The notes under the pieces were generated by a model, which saw nothing but the letters and a program-made list of their open reading frames with translations, was not told the DNA's origin and made no database searches. Of a DNA stretch of 64,000 nt, positions 7,889 to 18,095 are shown piece by piece. Source of the DNA: DASUXY01 sp035301985 (lineage in GTDB: Bacteria; Bacillota; Bacilli; Bacillales; Amphibacillaceae); NCBI GenBank assembly GCA_035301985.1, contig DATGTE010000004.1, forward strand, positions 45,165 to 109,164, written 5' to 3'. Position 1 is the stretch's first letter; each line of letters opens with the position of its first letter. A program made the translations under genes and the position numbers.

Positions 7889-9064
7889 ATGTGGAAAGAA
7901 AAAATACATAAGGATTTGTTACATTTAAAAAATAATGCGCAAACGCGTCAACTGAAACAAACGAGAAATGCAACAAACAAACAAATCACAATCGATGGGC
8001 AGCAGATGCTCAATTTAGCCTCCAATAATTACTTAGGATTAGCAAACCACCCGCACATGAAGCAAGCCTCGATTGAAGCAACGGAACAGTACGGGGCAGG
8101 TGCCACCGCATCTCGGCTCATCGTCGGGAATCACCCTGTCTACGAGGAAGCGGAGAATGCTTTATTGGCATGGAAACGAGCAGATGCAGGACTGATTATC
8201 AATAGCGGATATACAGCGAACGTCGGGATCATCTCTTCCCTCGTCGGGCGACATGATTTCGTCTTTAGTGATCAATTGAATCACGCAAGTATCGTCGATG
8301 GAATTATCCTCAGTCGTGCGAAACATAAGCGCTATCGCCATAACAACATGAACCATCTTGAGTCCATGTTGAAAAAAGCACCCTCACATAAACGGAAATT
8401 AATTGTTACGGATACGGTATTTAGCATGGATGGCGACGTGAGCCCACTCCATGACTTAGTCACTTTAAAAGAGCGGTATAACGCTTTATTATTGGTCGAT
8501 GAAGCACATGGGACAGGCGTTTACGGACCAAATGGTGAAGGGTATAGCTACGATCAAAATGTTCAACAACACATCGACCTTCACATGGGTACATTTAGTA
8601 AAGCGCTCGGTTGTTTTGGAGCCTATGTCATTGGCAACGAATTACTCATTGACTACTTAATGAACAAAATGCGTAGTTTTATTTTCACGACTGGATTACC
8701 ACCCGCCACATTAGGAGCGATTCAAGCAGCTATTTTAATCGCGCAAATAGCAGACGAACGCCGATTACGGCTCCATCAATTAGCTAACCGATTTCGTACA
8801 TTACTGCAAGACTACGGTTTTTCTACATATGATAGTAAATCGCAAATTGTCCCCATTCACGTTGGCACAAATGAAGATGCTCTGCAATTTAGTGAATATT
8901 TACAAGCTGAAGGCATCGCGGCAATTGCTATACGCCCGCCGACCGTTCCAGAAAATGAGGCCCGGATTCGTTTTACAGTTATGGCCGACCATACAGAAAA
9001 GGAACTTCGTCAGGCCGCTACAACCATTGCTTCTGTTGGAAAAGAATTAGGAGTGATTTCATGA
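7889..9064 (+). CDS. bioF: 8-amino-7-oxononanoate synthase
   Basis: PLP-dependent condensation of pimeloyl-ACP (or -CoA) with alanine, the first ring-forming step of biotin synthesis. It shows LASNNYLGLANHP, GAGATASRL, the DEAHGTGVYG aspartate/histidine motif and the lysine-bearing HMGTFSKALG, in 391 residues. The start is placed at ATG 7889 after GAGGTGG because family members begin just before a tryptophan (MWKEK); ATGs at 7886 and 7874 are alternatives, the latter 11 bases after AAAGGAG. First gene of a BirA-controlled operon; its stop overlaps the bioH start by 4 bases. Confidence 0.93.
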   Translation: MWKEKIHKDLLHLKNNAQTRQLKQTRNATNKQITIDGQQMLNLASNNYLGLANHPHMKQASIEATEQYGAGATASRLIVGNHPVYEEAENALLAWKRADAGLIINSGYTANVGIISSLVGRHDFVFSDQLNHASIVDGIILSRAKHKRYRHNNMNHLESMLKKAPSHKRKLIVTDTVFSMDGDVSPLHDLVTLKERYNALLLVDEAHGTGVYGPNGEGYSYDQNVQQHIDLHMGTFSKALGCFGAYVIGNELLIDYLMNKMRSFIFTTGLPPATLGAIQAAILIAQIADERRLRLHQLANRFRTLLQDYGFSTYDSKSQIVPIHVGTNEDALQFSEYLQAEGIAAIAIRPPTVPENEARIRFTVMADHTEKELRQAATTIASVGKELGVIS

Positions 9065-9816
9065 TAATATTACTTTTACCTGGCTGGGGATACGGAAAAG
9101 ATGTGTGGCAACCCTTAGCAAACAAGTTGGCAAACGATGGCACTTTACAATTCATCGATTGGACAAACATTCAATCCGAAAAAGAGATTCCGAAGCGTGT
9201 CGAACGAGAACTACATCATGCTGAAAAGAGACAGCAACGTGTGATGATCATCGGCTGGTCTCTAGGAACTTTAGTTGCCCTTGATATGGCAACACGATTT
9301 CCTAAAACTGTGGAACGACTTGTCCTCTTTTCTGCGACGAGTTGTTTTACAAAGAAGAAGAAGTATCCTCACGGTTGGGACGAACGTGTCTTGAAATGGA
9401 TGCAACGCCGACTACAAACGGATGCTCACTCTGTATGGCAACAATTTAATAATCAATTATTTTCTGGTCGTGAAAAAGAGATGATTTTACAATCAGAACG
9501 GCCACTCCGAACGGAAGATACAGTAACATCTTATATCAATGGATTGGAATTTTTAATCCGAGCCGATTATCGAAAGAAACTGCAACAAATATCCCAACCT
9601 ACCTTGCTCATCCACGGAAAGGATGATGAAATTTGTCCACCAGGTGCAACCACATATATTGCGAAAAATGTGCAGGCAAGGGCAACCGTAAAAATGATGG
9701 ATAACGTCGGTCATCTCCCATTTTATAATAAAGCGGACAAATGTTATGCATGGGTGAAAGGATGGATCAATCATAAACCACTTGAAACCATCGATGCATT
9801 GGAAGGTGATTGTTGA
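9061..9816 (+). CDS. bioH: BioH-type pimeloyl-ACP methyl ester esterase
   Basis: An alpha/beta hydrolase of 251 residues. The nucleophile elbow is GWSLG (Ser67), the acid is in HGKDDEICPPG and the base in NVGHLPF. In biotin synthesis BioH removes the methyl group from pimeloyl-ACP methyl ester, ending the disguised fatty-acid elongation cycle begun by BioC. Primary similarity alone would allow a generic hydrolase; the role follows from its place between bioF and bioC, with ATGA overlap to bioF and TGATG overlap to bioC, which implies translational coupling. Confidence 0.85.
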   Translation: MIILLLPGWGYGKDVWQPLANKLANDGTLQFIDWTNIQSEKEIPKRVERELHHAEKRQQRVMIIGWSLGTLVALDMATRFPKTVERLVLFSATSCFTKKKKYPHGWDERVLKWMQRRLQTDAHSVWQQFNNQLFSGREKEMILQSERPLRTEDTVTSYINGLEFLIRADYRKKLQQISQPTLLIHGKDDEICPPGATTYIAKNVQARATVKMMDNVGHLPFYNKADKCYAWVKGWINHKPLETIDALEGDC

Positions 9817-10667
9817 TGATCAATAAACAACTACTACAAAAACGTTTTAGTAAACAAGCGACAACGTATGACGAATACGCATCTGTCCAAAAAAAGATGG
9901 CTGCACACTTGATCCATCAACTAGAACATCGGCTAATAAACAATGAATCATCGTCGCCACAACACATCCTAGAAATCGGTTGTGGGACAGGCTATTTAAC
10001 ATCTATTTTATTAGAGAAGTTTCCTGATGCAGTGATTACTGCTGTTGACTTATCCCCAGGGATGATTGATGTAGCAAGGAAACGGTTCGATGAACAAAAG
10101 ATTAACTTCATATGTGGAGACATCGAGCAACTTAATCTCGATCAAACCTTCGACCTCATCATATCCAATGCTACATTTCAATGGTTCAATCATCTCGAAG
10201 TAACATTACAAAAACTCTGTTACGCATTAAAAGAAACTGGTTGGTTAACGTTTTCCACATTTGGTGAACGAACATTCCATGAACTGTATACGAGTTACGA
10301 ACAAGCATTGTCAAAGTTGAACATACAAAAGCGGACGCGACTCGGTCAATCCTTTTATTCTAGTCAACATTTAAAAAAGGTATGCCAGAGCGGTCATAAC
10401 GAGCTACCCGTTGAAGTCGAAGTTGCAGAAGCTGAAATCATCGAATCCTTTCCTTCGGTCAAAGCGTTTTTTAAGTCGCTAAAGAAAATTGGAGCCAACA
10501 ATAGTAATCGAGAAGCTCATATGCAGCGACCTTCCGTGTTTAAACAACTCATCTCGATTTATGAAAACCAATATTCAAAAGATGACGTCATCCCAGCTAC
10601 GTATCATTGTCTATTTGCAACCATACGCCCGAAAGAAATGGCCTACATAAAGGCAAATGCCCTCTAA
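9816..10667 (+). CDS. bioC: Malonyl-ACP O-methyltransferase
   Basis: SAM-dependent methyltransferase of 283 residues that methylates the free carboxyl of malonyl-ACP so it can enter fatty acid synthesis. The N-terminus (KRFSKQATTYDEYA) is diagnostic for BioC, followed by the SAM motif ILEIGCGTGYLT, DLSPGMI and SNATFQWF. The start ATG at 9816 shares one base with the bioH stop (TGATG). Last gene of the operon; bioA, bioB and bioD are not in the window and must lie elsewhere for the pathway to be complete. Confidence 0.93.
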   Translation: MINKQLLQKRFSKQATTYDEYASVQKKMAAHLIHQLEHRLINNESSSPQHILEIGCGTGYLTSILLEKFPDAVITAVDLSPGMIDVARKRFDEQKINFICGDIEQLNLDQTFDLIISNATFQWFNHLEVTLQKLCYALKETGWLTFSTFGERTFHELYTSYEQALSKLNIQKRTRLGQSFYSSQHLKKVCQSGHNELPVEVEVAEAEIIESFPSVKAFFKSLKKIGANNSNREAHMQRPSVFKQLISIYENQYSKDDVIPATYHCLFATIRPKEMAYIKANAL

Positions 10668-10683
10668 GATGAGTGATCACAAA

Positions 10684-10723
10684 AAGGGGAGTAATCTGAC
10701 TTCGATAACTCCCCTTCATTTTT
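10684..10723. terminator. Bidirectional terminator between bioC and sbcC
   Basis: Perfect 9-bp stem AAGGGGAGT (10684-10692) / ACTCCCCTT (10708-10716), with TTTTTT on the plus side and a T-run on the minus side, serving two convergent operons. Confidence 0.8.
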
Positions 10724-10768
10724 TCGAACCGATTGAATCCGTTTTTTGACACGAAACATCTAAGGTCC

Positions 10769-13700
10769 TTATTTTAGGATAAACTGAGTTTGACTATATC
10801 CTTCTTTTGTTTTCTTCACTTCAAGCACGGCTGGAAAGAGTGCTTTTAAGTCCTGAACATGTGAAATAACGCCGATCGTCCGTCCAGATTGTTGTAAATC
10901 GATTAACGTATCAATCGACTTGTGCAATGATTCTTCGTCTAAGGAACCAAATCCTTCATCAATAAACATCGTTTGAATAGAAATGTTACCTTGAAAACTT
11001 TGTATGACATCCGACATCCCTAAAGCTAAACATAAAGACGCGTTAAACTTCTCTCCGCCCGATAATGTTTTCACATCACGCGTTTGACCTGTATAGGCAT
11101 CATACACATCAAGTGCCAATCCACTTTGACGTCCATGGGACTCTTGACGGTCACTGCGAATGAGTAAAAATTGCCCATTCGATAAATCTTTTAAACGATG
11201 ATTTGCTGCATCGATAATCTGTTCTAAATATTCAATTTGTAAATATCTTTCAAAGGAAATTTTTTGGCTATTTTGTCCCCTGACAACATCATAGACATCG
11301 ACTACATTCGCTAGCCGTTGTTCATATTGCTCGACACGTTCATTCGCTTCCGTAATGTTCGTGATTAGTTTGGAAGCTTCCTCGTGGTACTGCTTGGACT
11401 GATTCCATTGATTGAAGGCACGTTCATAGGCGTTTTTTAATTCCGCTAACTGTTCTTCAAGTGCTGCTAAATCGACCCGCTTGCGATCAGCTAATGACTG
11501 TTTCAACTCTTGAACTTGTTGTTGGACCGTTTTACGTCGTTGGCTATATGTTTGTATGTCTTCTTTTAATCGTTGTCGTTCACCGGTTGACATTTTGGCT
11601 CGTCTATATTCGTCTACTGTAGAAAATGAGGAGTTTACGAGCCATTCAATAAACTGCTGTTCGGCCTTTTTACGTTTTTCTTTCGTTTCCATGAGTTGTT
11701 TGTTGGCATGGTCTACATTCGAAGTGGCTTTCGTTTGTTCCTCTTTGGCATGTTGAAGCTTTGCTTGTGCATCTTCCCAAGCTTTTTCCATTTTCATTTT
11801 CAATTGTTTCACTTCGATTAGCTTACTTTCTAACCTTGACAGTTCCCTTACTTCTTCGGGGACTTTTTGCAAGCGTTCTTCATATACAGCCCGAGTCGTT
11901 TCATACGATGTTTTTTGTTTGTAATACGATTTGTCAAGTTCGTCTTTTTTCGTTTCTAACTTTTTACGTTCGTCTTGTAGTTTTTCAGCATCTTTTTTCA
12001 ATGCCGCAAGTTGTTTCCGATCTTCCTGTAATTGTCTAACTTCTTTTTTTAACCGTTTGCCTTCGTTACTTAAGCGTTTCTTTTCTTCTGATGCTTCATG
12101 TAAACGAATGTCATAAGAAGCTAATGTTTGTTCTTGTTCCTTTATTTGTGATGCGATTAATTCCTGACTGGCAACAGCTTTTTGGTAGAGTTGATCTTTT
12201 TCGTTTAGCTCTTTTTTCTTCGTTTCCAGTTGTTCTTTTGTGACCATTCCTGCTTCACGAGTTGCTTTGTTGGGGTGTTCGATGCTGCCACAAACTGGAC
12301 AAGCTTCCCCATCATGTAAATGATCCGCTAATAAACTTGCTTGTTCATGAAGCCAAGCATTCTCTAATTTTTTATAGGACTGATTAATCTCTACAAACGC
12401 TTTCTGTTTCATCTTGACATCATTCGTGAGAGTGGTTTGCTTTTCAGTTAGCTTCATATATTGATCGACTAACTTCCATTGTTCGCCAAGTTGCAACAGG
12501 GTTTGCTGTTTATCGAACAGTTCACTGACGGCGTCGTCCAGTTGTTTTATCTGATCTTGATCTCGTTCAATTTTTGATTGATTTTCCTTCATCAAGGCTT
12601 GAATGCGTGTTAATTCCTGATATGTTTTTCTTCCTTTGTCCTTCAATTTAACTAACATTCGTTTCGTTTCGTCGATCGATTTCACAACCGGTAACCACTC
12701 ATTCAACTGATCAAGTTGTTTACGCACTTCTTCACGTGCTGTTTTTTTACGTTCTTCTTCTTGATACGTCGCTTGAACTTGTTTGAGTTGGTCGTCGGCA
12801 ACCTTCTTTTGCTCGAGAGACGCTTTAGCGATTTTCTCCTTCGTTTTTTCTTCACGACGCCATTCTTCTACTTGTGTTTCATATGGTTCAATTTTACTAG
12901 CGCGCTCTGCCTTTTCAAGCTGTTTTTCTTTCGTTGCATATTGAGGTAATTGTGCATGTAGCTGTTGCAGTTGCTCTTCTTTTTGTTGTAGTTCGGTAAA
13001 TCGTTCGTTGATTGTTTTCGATTCGTGATACTTTTTTTGCATGTGAGCGTGTTTTTGGGAAGCTTGTTCATATTTTTTCCGGTCCAACACGATTTGCTTC
13101 TTATAAAAAGCAACTTCTTCTTCTAACCCACGGATGACTTGGTTCATGTTATAATGTTCTTCACCTAACACTTGTACAATGTGAGCGTCTTCCCTTTTTG
13201 GTAGCGTAGCTAAAATCGTTTGCACATAGTGGTCTCGTGCATGAACTTCTTGTTGAAAAACCTCTTCAACAGCTTGTTTTTTTGCTCGTAACCGTTCGCT
13301 CATATGTTTGTATTGTTCTGTTTTAAAAAGTCGACGTAAAATGTCCTCTTTATTTTCTGTTTCCGAAGTTAACAGTTTACGAAACTCTCCTTGTGGAAGC
13401 ATGACGATTTGCTTGAATTGATCTTGTGTGAGTCCTAACAATTGCTCAACACGTCGATTGATTTCCGAGACGATTTGCCGATCAACACAAGGAATTTCTT
13501 CTCCGTCAACGATTTCAAAAAATTCATAACGGTCGCCCGTTTTCGTCTTATTTCCCTTTTTTACATGGCCGAGTTGTCGAAAAATACGATAGGTTCTTCC
13601 TTTTAGTTCAAAATGTAATTCAACGGACGTATGCGTATCATCGTCTGCAAAATCACTCCGGAGCATCGCATCACTTTCCCGGTCACGCCCACTTGCTGTA

Positions 13701-13861
13701 CCGTATAAAGCAAAACAAATCCCATCAAAGATCGTTGTTTTCCCTGCACCTGTATTTCCCGAAATAACGTATAAACGATTGCCTTCTAATTCGGTAAAGT
13801 CGATAACCTCTGTATATTTATACGGACCAAACGCGGTCATCTTCAATTGCAATGGTTTCAA
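10769..13861 (-). CDS. sbcC: Exonuclease subunit SbcC
   Basis: SMC-like ATPase of the SbcCD nuclease, which opens hairpins and trims DNA ends at palindromes and stalled forks. At 1,030 residues it has the Walker A loop SGNTGAGKTT (about residues 35-44), a Q-loop region, two long heptad coiled coils, a zinc hook CPVC near residue 520, the ABC signature LSGGEKFNASL and Walker B FIDEGFGSLD near the end. ATG after a GGAGAG site. It is downstream of sbcD with 27 bases between, as in other Firmicutes. Confidence 0.96.
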   Translation of the reverse strand: MKPLQLKMTAFGPYKYTEVIDFTELEGNRLYVISGNTGAGKTTIFDGICFALYGTASGRDRESDAMLRSDFADDDTHTSVELHFELKGRTYRIFRQLGHVKKGNKTKTGDRYEFFEIVDGEEIPCVDRQIVSEINRRVEQLLGLTQDQFKQIVMLPQGEFRKLLTSETENKEDILRRLFKTEQYKHMSERLRAKKQAVEEVFQQEVHARDHYVQTILATLPKREDAHIVQVLGEEHYNMNQVIRGLEEEVAFYKKQIVLDRKKYEQASQKHAHMQKKYHESKTINERFTELQQKEEQLQQLHAQLPQYATKEKQLEKAERASKIEPYETQVEEWRREEKTKEKIAKASLEQKKVADDQLKQVQATYQEEERKKTAREEVRKQLDQLNEWLPVVKSIDETKRMLVKLKDKGRKTYQELTRIQALMKENQSKIERDQDQIKQLDDAVSELFDKQQTLLQLGEQWKLVDQYMKLTEKQTTLTNDVKMKQKAFVEINQSYKKLENAWLHEQASLLADHLHDGEACPVCGSIEHPNKATREAGMVTKEQLETKKKELNEKDQLYQKAVASQELIASQIKEQEQTLASYDIRLHEASEEKKRLSNEGKRLKKEVRQLQEDRKQLAALKKDAEKLQDERKKLETKKDELDKSYYKQKTSYETTRAVYEERLQKVPEEVRELSRLESKLIEVKQLKMKMEKAWEDAQAKLQHAKEEQTKATSNVDHANKQLMETKEKRKKAEQQFIEWLVNSSFSTVDEYRRAKMSTGERQRLKEDIQTYSQRRKTVQQQVQELKQSLADRKRVDLAALEEQLAELKNAYERAFNQWNQSKQYHEEASKLITNITEANERVEQYEQRLANVVDVYDVVRGQNSQKISFERYLQIEYLEQIIDAANHRLKDLSNGQFLLIRSDRQESHGRQSGLALDVYDAYTGQTRDVKTLSGGEKFNASLCLALGMSDVIQSFQGNISIQTMFIDEGFGSLDEESLHKSIDTLIDLQQSGRTIGVISHVQDLKALFPAVLEVKKTKEGYSQTQFILK

Positions 13862-13888
13862 AATTTAGACTCTCCTTTCATTTTTAAT

Positions 13889-15070
13889 TTATTTCGACGC
13901 TGTTTTTGCTGTTTTAACATCATCATTCTCTCGTAACAAATCATCGAGAACATCTGTAAAAATCGCTTCAATCTCTTCCGATACATCTTCGCCTTTCACT
14001 TCTTTATAAAAAGCTTTAAAAAGATCTAAATCGCTCATTTGCTTCCGATCGATTGTTTCATTATTTACGGCAGATGTTGGGGGAAGAAAATAGTTTTTCC
14101 GTTCTACATGCATTGCGTTTGGATAGACCGATCTTATTTTTTCCATTGGTGAAAGAATGGGCGTTTCATCTGTTAATCGAACAAATACATAGTCATCGTT
14201 CAGTGTATGTGTTAACAGATCTTCCATCGTCGTCTCAACTGTTCGCATATCTCTTTTCGGACGGAAGTCACGCTTTTCAACATTCACTTCCCCATGCGCA
14301 TCCATTTCTACGACATAAAAACCTTTTTGATGATGCTCTTCAGAAATCGAATATTTTAAAATAGATCCTGCATAGCGTATCGTTTCGTCAGCCACATGGT
14401 GAGCTTGATGCAGATGGCCAAGTGCTGTGTAATCAAACGGAGTAAAATGACGCGCATCGACATACTCCGCACCACCAATCGAAAGCGGGCGTTCCGATTC
14501 ACTCGTATTTTCCTTCTCTTCACCAAATGGAGTAAGGAAAGCGTGTCCGACAAAAACATGACGAGCAGATGAATCCATCTTGTTTGTAATTTGTTGAACA
14601 ATCTTTTTCATCGCATCATTGTGGGAATGAATCTTGTCATCTTCTAACTCATTTCGAACGATACTTGGATCACAATAAGGGACGAGATGGAAATGAACTT
14701 CCCCGTATTCATCCGTTAAAATAACGGGATCTAGATCTTTTGTAAAATCTCCAATCATATAAAAACCGTTATTTTCCATCATTTTACGGCCAAAATTTAA
14801 GCGACTCGGACTATCGTGGTTACCTGCAATCGCAAGAACAGGCGTATCCAATTGTAAAACGATCGCCTCAAGCACTTCATCTAATAAATGAACAGCTTCC
14901 GTAGGAGGAACAGCCCGATCATATAAATCACCTGCAATGATCACTGCATCCGGACGTTCATCTTCAATTGCTTCGATGAACTGCTTTAAAATATAGCGCT
15001 GGTCATCCGTCATATGTACGCCTTGAACGAGTTTACCTAAATGCCAATCGGCTGTATGGAAAAATTTCAT
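13889..15070 (-). CDS. sbcD: Exonuclease subunit SbcD
   Basis: Mre11-like calcineurin phosphoesterase, the nuclease subunit of SbcCD. Metal motifs appear in order: HTADWHLGK, AGDLYD, GNHDSPSR, GHAFLTPFG and GHLHQAH. About 393 residues. The ATG at 15070 follows AAGGAGAGAGGAAATTT; the 11 codons before it in the longer frame lack a ribosome site. Operon with sbcC. Confidence 0.95.
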   Translation of the reverse strand: MKFFHTADWHLGKLVQGVHMTDDQRYILKQFIEAIEDERPDAVIIAGDLYDRAVPPTEAVHLLDEVLEAIVLQLDTPVLAIAGNHDSPSRLNFGRKMMENNGFYMIGDFTKDLDPVILTDEYGEVHFHLVPYCDPSIVRNELEDDKIHSHNDAMKKIVQQITNKMDSSARHVFVGHAFLTPFGEEKENTSESERPLSIGGAEYVDARHFTPFDYTALGHLHQAHHVADETIRYAGSILKYSISEEHHQKGFYVVEMDAHGEVNVEKRDFRPKRDMRTVETTMEDLLTHTLNDDYVFVRLTDETPILSPMEKIRSVYPNAMHVERKNYFLPPTSAVNNETIDRKQMSDLDLFKAFYKEVKGEDVSEEIEAIFTDVLDDLLRENDDVKTAKTASK

Positions 15071-15516
15071 AAATTTCCTCTCTCCTTCCGTATCACAAAT
15101 CACATACCACTTCCGAACGATATCGGTCTAAAAACGAGCAAAATGACTGATGGCTCAGAACAATTTTTTCTCTCTAAATGGGTTGAACATACATCAGATG
15201 GAATGCTCATATGATTATGAATAGAATCTGTAAATATGAAACAGTCTTTAACGTATGGATCTTGCTTTTACAATAAACATCAACTGAAACTCCAATGAAG
15301 TCTACTCTCCTTAGTATAACTCATTTTATACATGAACGCTTCAAGTCTATTCGTCTATCGGCAGCATATTATATTCATGATCTTCTGTGAAGCGTCCTTT
15401 TCCGTGCCACGTTCCATTTCCTCACTTGCCCTACCAATTATAATGGAAAATAAGCAACAATCTTGGATATAATAACGATAGCGTCGTCATACAATAACAA
15501 AGAAAGGAATGAACTT
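15071..15516. other. Intergenic region between sbcD and the MMPL gene
   Basis: About 445 bases between divergent genes. It must hold both promoters; TATAAT boxes occur at about 15467 (plus) and TATACT on the minus strand near 15315, but neither has a convincing -35 at 17 bases. No ORF, repeat or riboswitch pattern is seen. Confidence 0.5.
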
Positions 15517-17628
15517 ATGAAAAATGGATTACACTGGATGACTGACCGCGTAACGACCAAAAAAGGAGTATGGATTACGCTTGGTATTTGGATCGGTGTC
15601 ACTTTACTGTTAACATTATTTGCACCAAGCGCAAAAGATTATGAAGTATCACGAATCGCTTCGTTACCGGATGATGCACAGTCCGTAATCGCTCAAAATA
15701 AACAGGATCATTATTTCAAGGATCACGACGGAACACCAGGTTTGCTTGTTTTTCAGGAAACGGAAAGCGAAATCAACCGTGATGAATTGTTTGATTTATT
15801 ACATATCATTCAAGAGGAGAAGATCGACGGTATAGAGGATATGATTCCCTTAGAAAATCTTCCACCTCAAGCCATGGATACGTTCTTCTCAGAGGATGAT
15901 ACAACCGCACTGGTTCCGATTACGTTTGATTCCTCATTAGAAACGAAAGAACTGCGCACAACTCAGGAAAAAATCTATCAAATTGCCGATGAGCATACAG
16001 CAGAGGGAAAGCTATTTATTACAGGACCCGCTGGAATTGCCGTTGATTCCTTAAATTTATTTTCCCGAGCAGATCTTGTTCTGTTGTTATCGACCATAGG
16101 AATTATTCTATTGCTATTAATTCTTATTTATCGATCGCCGTTTTTAGCTTTTATTCCACTATTAGCTGCTGTTTTTGTTTATGGGGTTGTCAATCAGATT
16201 CTCGGCTTACTCGGTAAAGCGGGCGTACCGCTCAGTAATCAATCGTTATCGATTATGACGATTTTGTTGTTTGCAACAGTAATCGATTACTCCTTATTCG
16301 TCTTTTCACGCTACCGCGAAGAACTGAAAAACTATGAAGACAAACATGACGCCATGAGATGGGCAATGCGAGGTGCTGGTCTTCCTGTCTTTTATTCAGG
16401 AGCAACTGTTTTCGTAGCGATGCTCGTGCTATTTTTTGCTGAATTTGGAGATTACTACAATTTCGCCCCTATATTCGGAACAACTTTAGTTGTTGTCATG
16501 TTATCATCGGTTACACTCGTTCCAGCATTGTTTACCATTTTAGGCCGAAGAGCATTTTGGCCAAAAATCCCTCGTGTCGGAGAGGAAACGATTAAGAGAA
16601 ATTCCTTATGGAGTAAAATCGGCCGGTTCGTAACAAAAAAACCGATTCTTTCGATTGTAGTCATTGGAATGTTTCTTCTCGTCTCAGCGAGTAACGTCTT
16701 CAATATAAACTATGAATTTAATACGATGAAATCCTTTCCAGAAGATATGCCTTCAAGAGAAGGTTATGAATTATTAGAAGACAAATTTGCTAAGGGAGAA
16801 TTAGCACCGACGACCGTATTGTTTGAAGCGGCTGAAAAGATGAGCAAAGAACAACAAAAAAAACTGATAAACGAATTAACCGAGCAACCCCTTGTGAGTA
16901 AGGTACGTTTACGGGATGTGGCAAATGACGGAAAAGTCACCAGTTATCAAATGACGTTTGAAGAAAATCCATATGCTGTCGAAACGATCGATTCCTTAGA
17001 AGCGATTCAGAATCAAGCTGCTGACATCATCGATGCAAGTGGTGTTTCAGGGTCTTTATACTTCAGTGGGGAAACAGCTACAGCAGTTGATGACCGTTCT
17101 GTCAATAACCGCGATGTAATCGTCATCGTTCTTTTAGAAACGGTGTTCATTTTTACGATGTTAATCTTTTTAACAAAATCGTTGCGCATGCCTTTGTACA
17201 TGATGGGAACGATTCTCGTTTCATTCGTTGCCGCTTTAGGCTTAGGAATGTTGTTAAGCAAGTGGCTTTTCGGTATTGATACGATTTCCAACCGAGTGCC
17301 TCTTTATTCGTTCGTTTTCTTAGTCGCTCTCGGAATTGATTATAATATCATTCTCATTTCTAGATTTTTGGAAGAGCGAAAAAAACATCCACTTAAAAAA
17401 GCTGTGGAAGTTGCTGTATCAACGACAGGTGGGGTTATTTCATCAGCTGGAATCATTTTGGCCGCTACATTCGCAGTCCTCATGACCCAACCGATTCAAC
17501 TATTATTCGTATTTGGGTTTATTGTGGCGATTGGTATTTTACTCGATACATTTTTAATCAGAGGAATTCTTCTTCCTAGTTTGCTCGTGGTATTTGAAAA
17601 AGAGCAAACAGTTGAGAAACAATCATAA
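15517..17628 (+). CDS. MMPL-family transporter (YdfJ-like RND exporter)
   Basis: A 703-residue integral membrane protein with the RND/MMPL plan: one N-terminal membrane helix, an extracytoplasmic loop, five helices, then the same arrangement repeated in the second half. Charged motifs LFATVIDYSLFVFSRYREE and FLVALGIDYNIILISRFLEE sit in matching positions of the two halves and are the likely proton-relay aspartates. Length fits YdfJ. Members export lipids, antibiotics or siderophores by proton motive force; substrate here is unknown. ATG at 15517 follows AAAGGAATGAACTT. No regulator gene is adjacent. Confidence 0.88.
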   Translation: MKNGLHWMTDRVTTKKGVWITLGIWIGVTLLLTLFAPSAKDYEVSRIASLPDDAQSVIAQNKQDHYFKDHDGTPGLLVFQETESEINRDELFDLLHIIQEEKIDGIEDMIPLENLPPQAMDTFFSEDDTTALVPITFDSSLETKELRTTQEKIYQIADEHTAEGKLFITGPAGIAVDSLNLFSRADLVLLLSTIGIILLLLILIYRSPFLAFIPLLAAVFVYGVVNQILGLLGKAGVPLSNQSLSIMTILLFATVIDYSLFVFSRYREELKNYEDKHDAMRWAMRGAGLPVFYSGATVFVAMLVLFFAEFGDYYNFAPIFGTTLVVVMLSSVTLVPALFTILGRRAFWPKIPRVGEETIKRNSLWSKIGRFVTKKPILSIVVIGMFLLVSASNVFNINYEFNTMKSFPEDMPSREGYELLEDKFAKGELAPTTVLFEAAEKMSKEQQKKLINELTEQPLVSKVRLRDVANDGKVTSYQMTFEENPYAVETIDSLEAIQNQAADIIDASGVSGSLYFSGETATAVDDRSVNNRDVIVIVLLETVFIFTMLIFLTKSLRMPLYMMGTILVSFVAALGLGMLLSKWLFGIDTISNRVPLYSFVFLVALGIDYNIILISRFLEERKKHPLKKAVEVAVSTTGGVISSAGIILAATFAVLMTQPIQLLFVFGFIVAIGILLDTFLIRGILLPSLLVVFEKEQTVEKQS

Positions 17629-17681
17629 AGAGGCCGGAACATAAGTTGAAAATGAATTGATTTTAAGGTGAAAACATAAAA

Positions 17682-17740
17682 TAGAACCGCATGAAATCAA
17701 GGTTTTTGAATCGATTTCATGCGGTTTATTCATTTTAAAA
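17682..17740 (+). repeat. Hairpin repeat, copy 1 (after the MMPL gene)
   Basis: A perfect 14-bp inverted repeat, AACCGCATGAAATC (17685-17698) / GATTTCATGCGGTT (17713-17726), followed by TATTCATTTTAAAA. It can act as a terminator for the MMPL gene. The same arms and flank occur at 27968-28082, so this is a dispersed element rather than a unique terminator. Confidence 0.8.
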
Positions 17741-18095
17741 AGGGGTTATCTCACCCTCCTTCATACATAGTTGTCTCCATTTTCCCTGGCATTTCCTCAA
17801 TTTATAACAAATTATATCACTCTATTATTACACTAACTTCTTCCAAAACAAATCATTTATTTCGTTTTACCTGTAGTCAACTTGTTTACCTTAATCCATT
17901 CACTGCTTCGTCACATTTTTCATAAAGCATAGTTTTTTTGTGTTAATTTATGATGACATCACAAAAGTTCACAGATTAGTTAAAATTAAATCTCTTTTAT
18001 AGCTCTAAAGAGTCATGGAGTGAAACCATGTCCGTGCTATGATGAATTTGTGCTTGACTTCTTAGACTTTACGAGGAAGAGAGAGGGGATCGAAT
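17741..18095. other. Intergenic region upstream of nosD
   Basis: AT-rich, no gene. An 11-bp palindrome TGATGACATCA at 17951-17961 is the only dyad of note. It could be a regulator site for nosD but does not match the FNR consensus well. Confidence 0.4.

Noticed and set aside
17951..17961. Possible FNR/CRP site TGATGACATCA upstream of nosD
   Set aside because: The half-sites and spacing do not fit the TGTGA-N6-TCACA consensus; kept only as an unnamed dyad.
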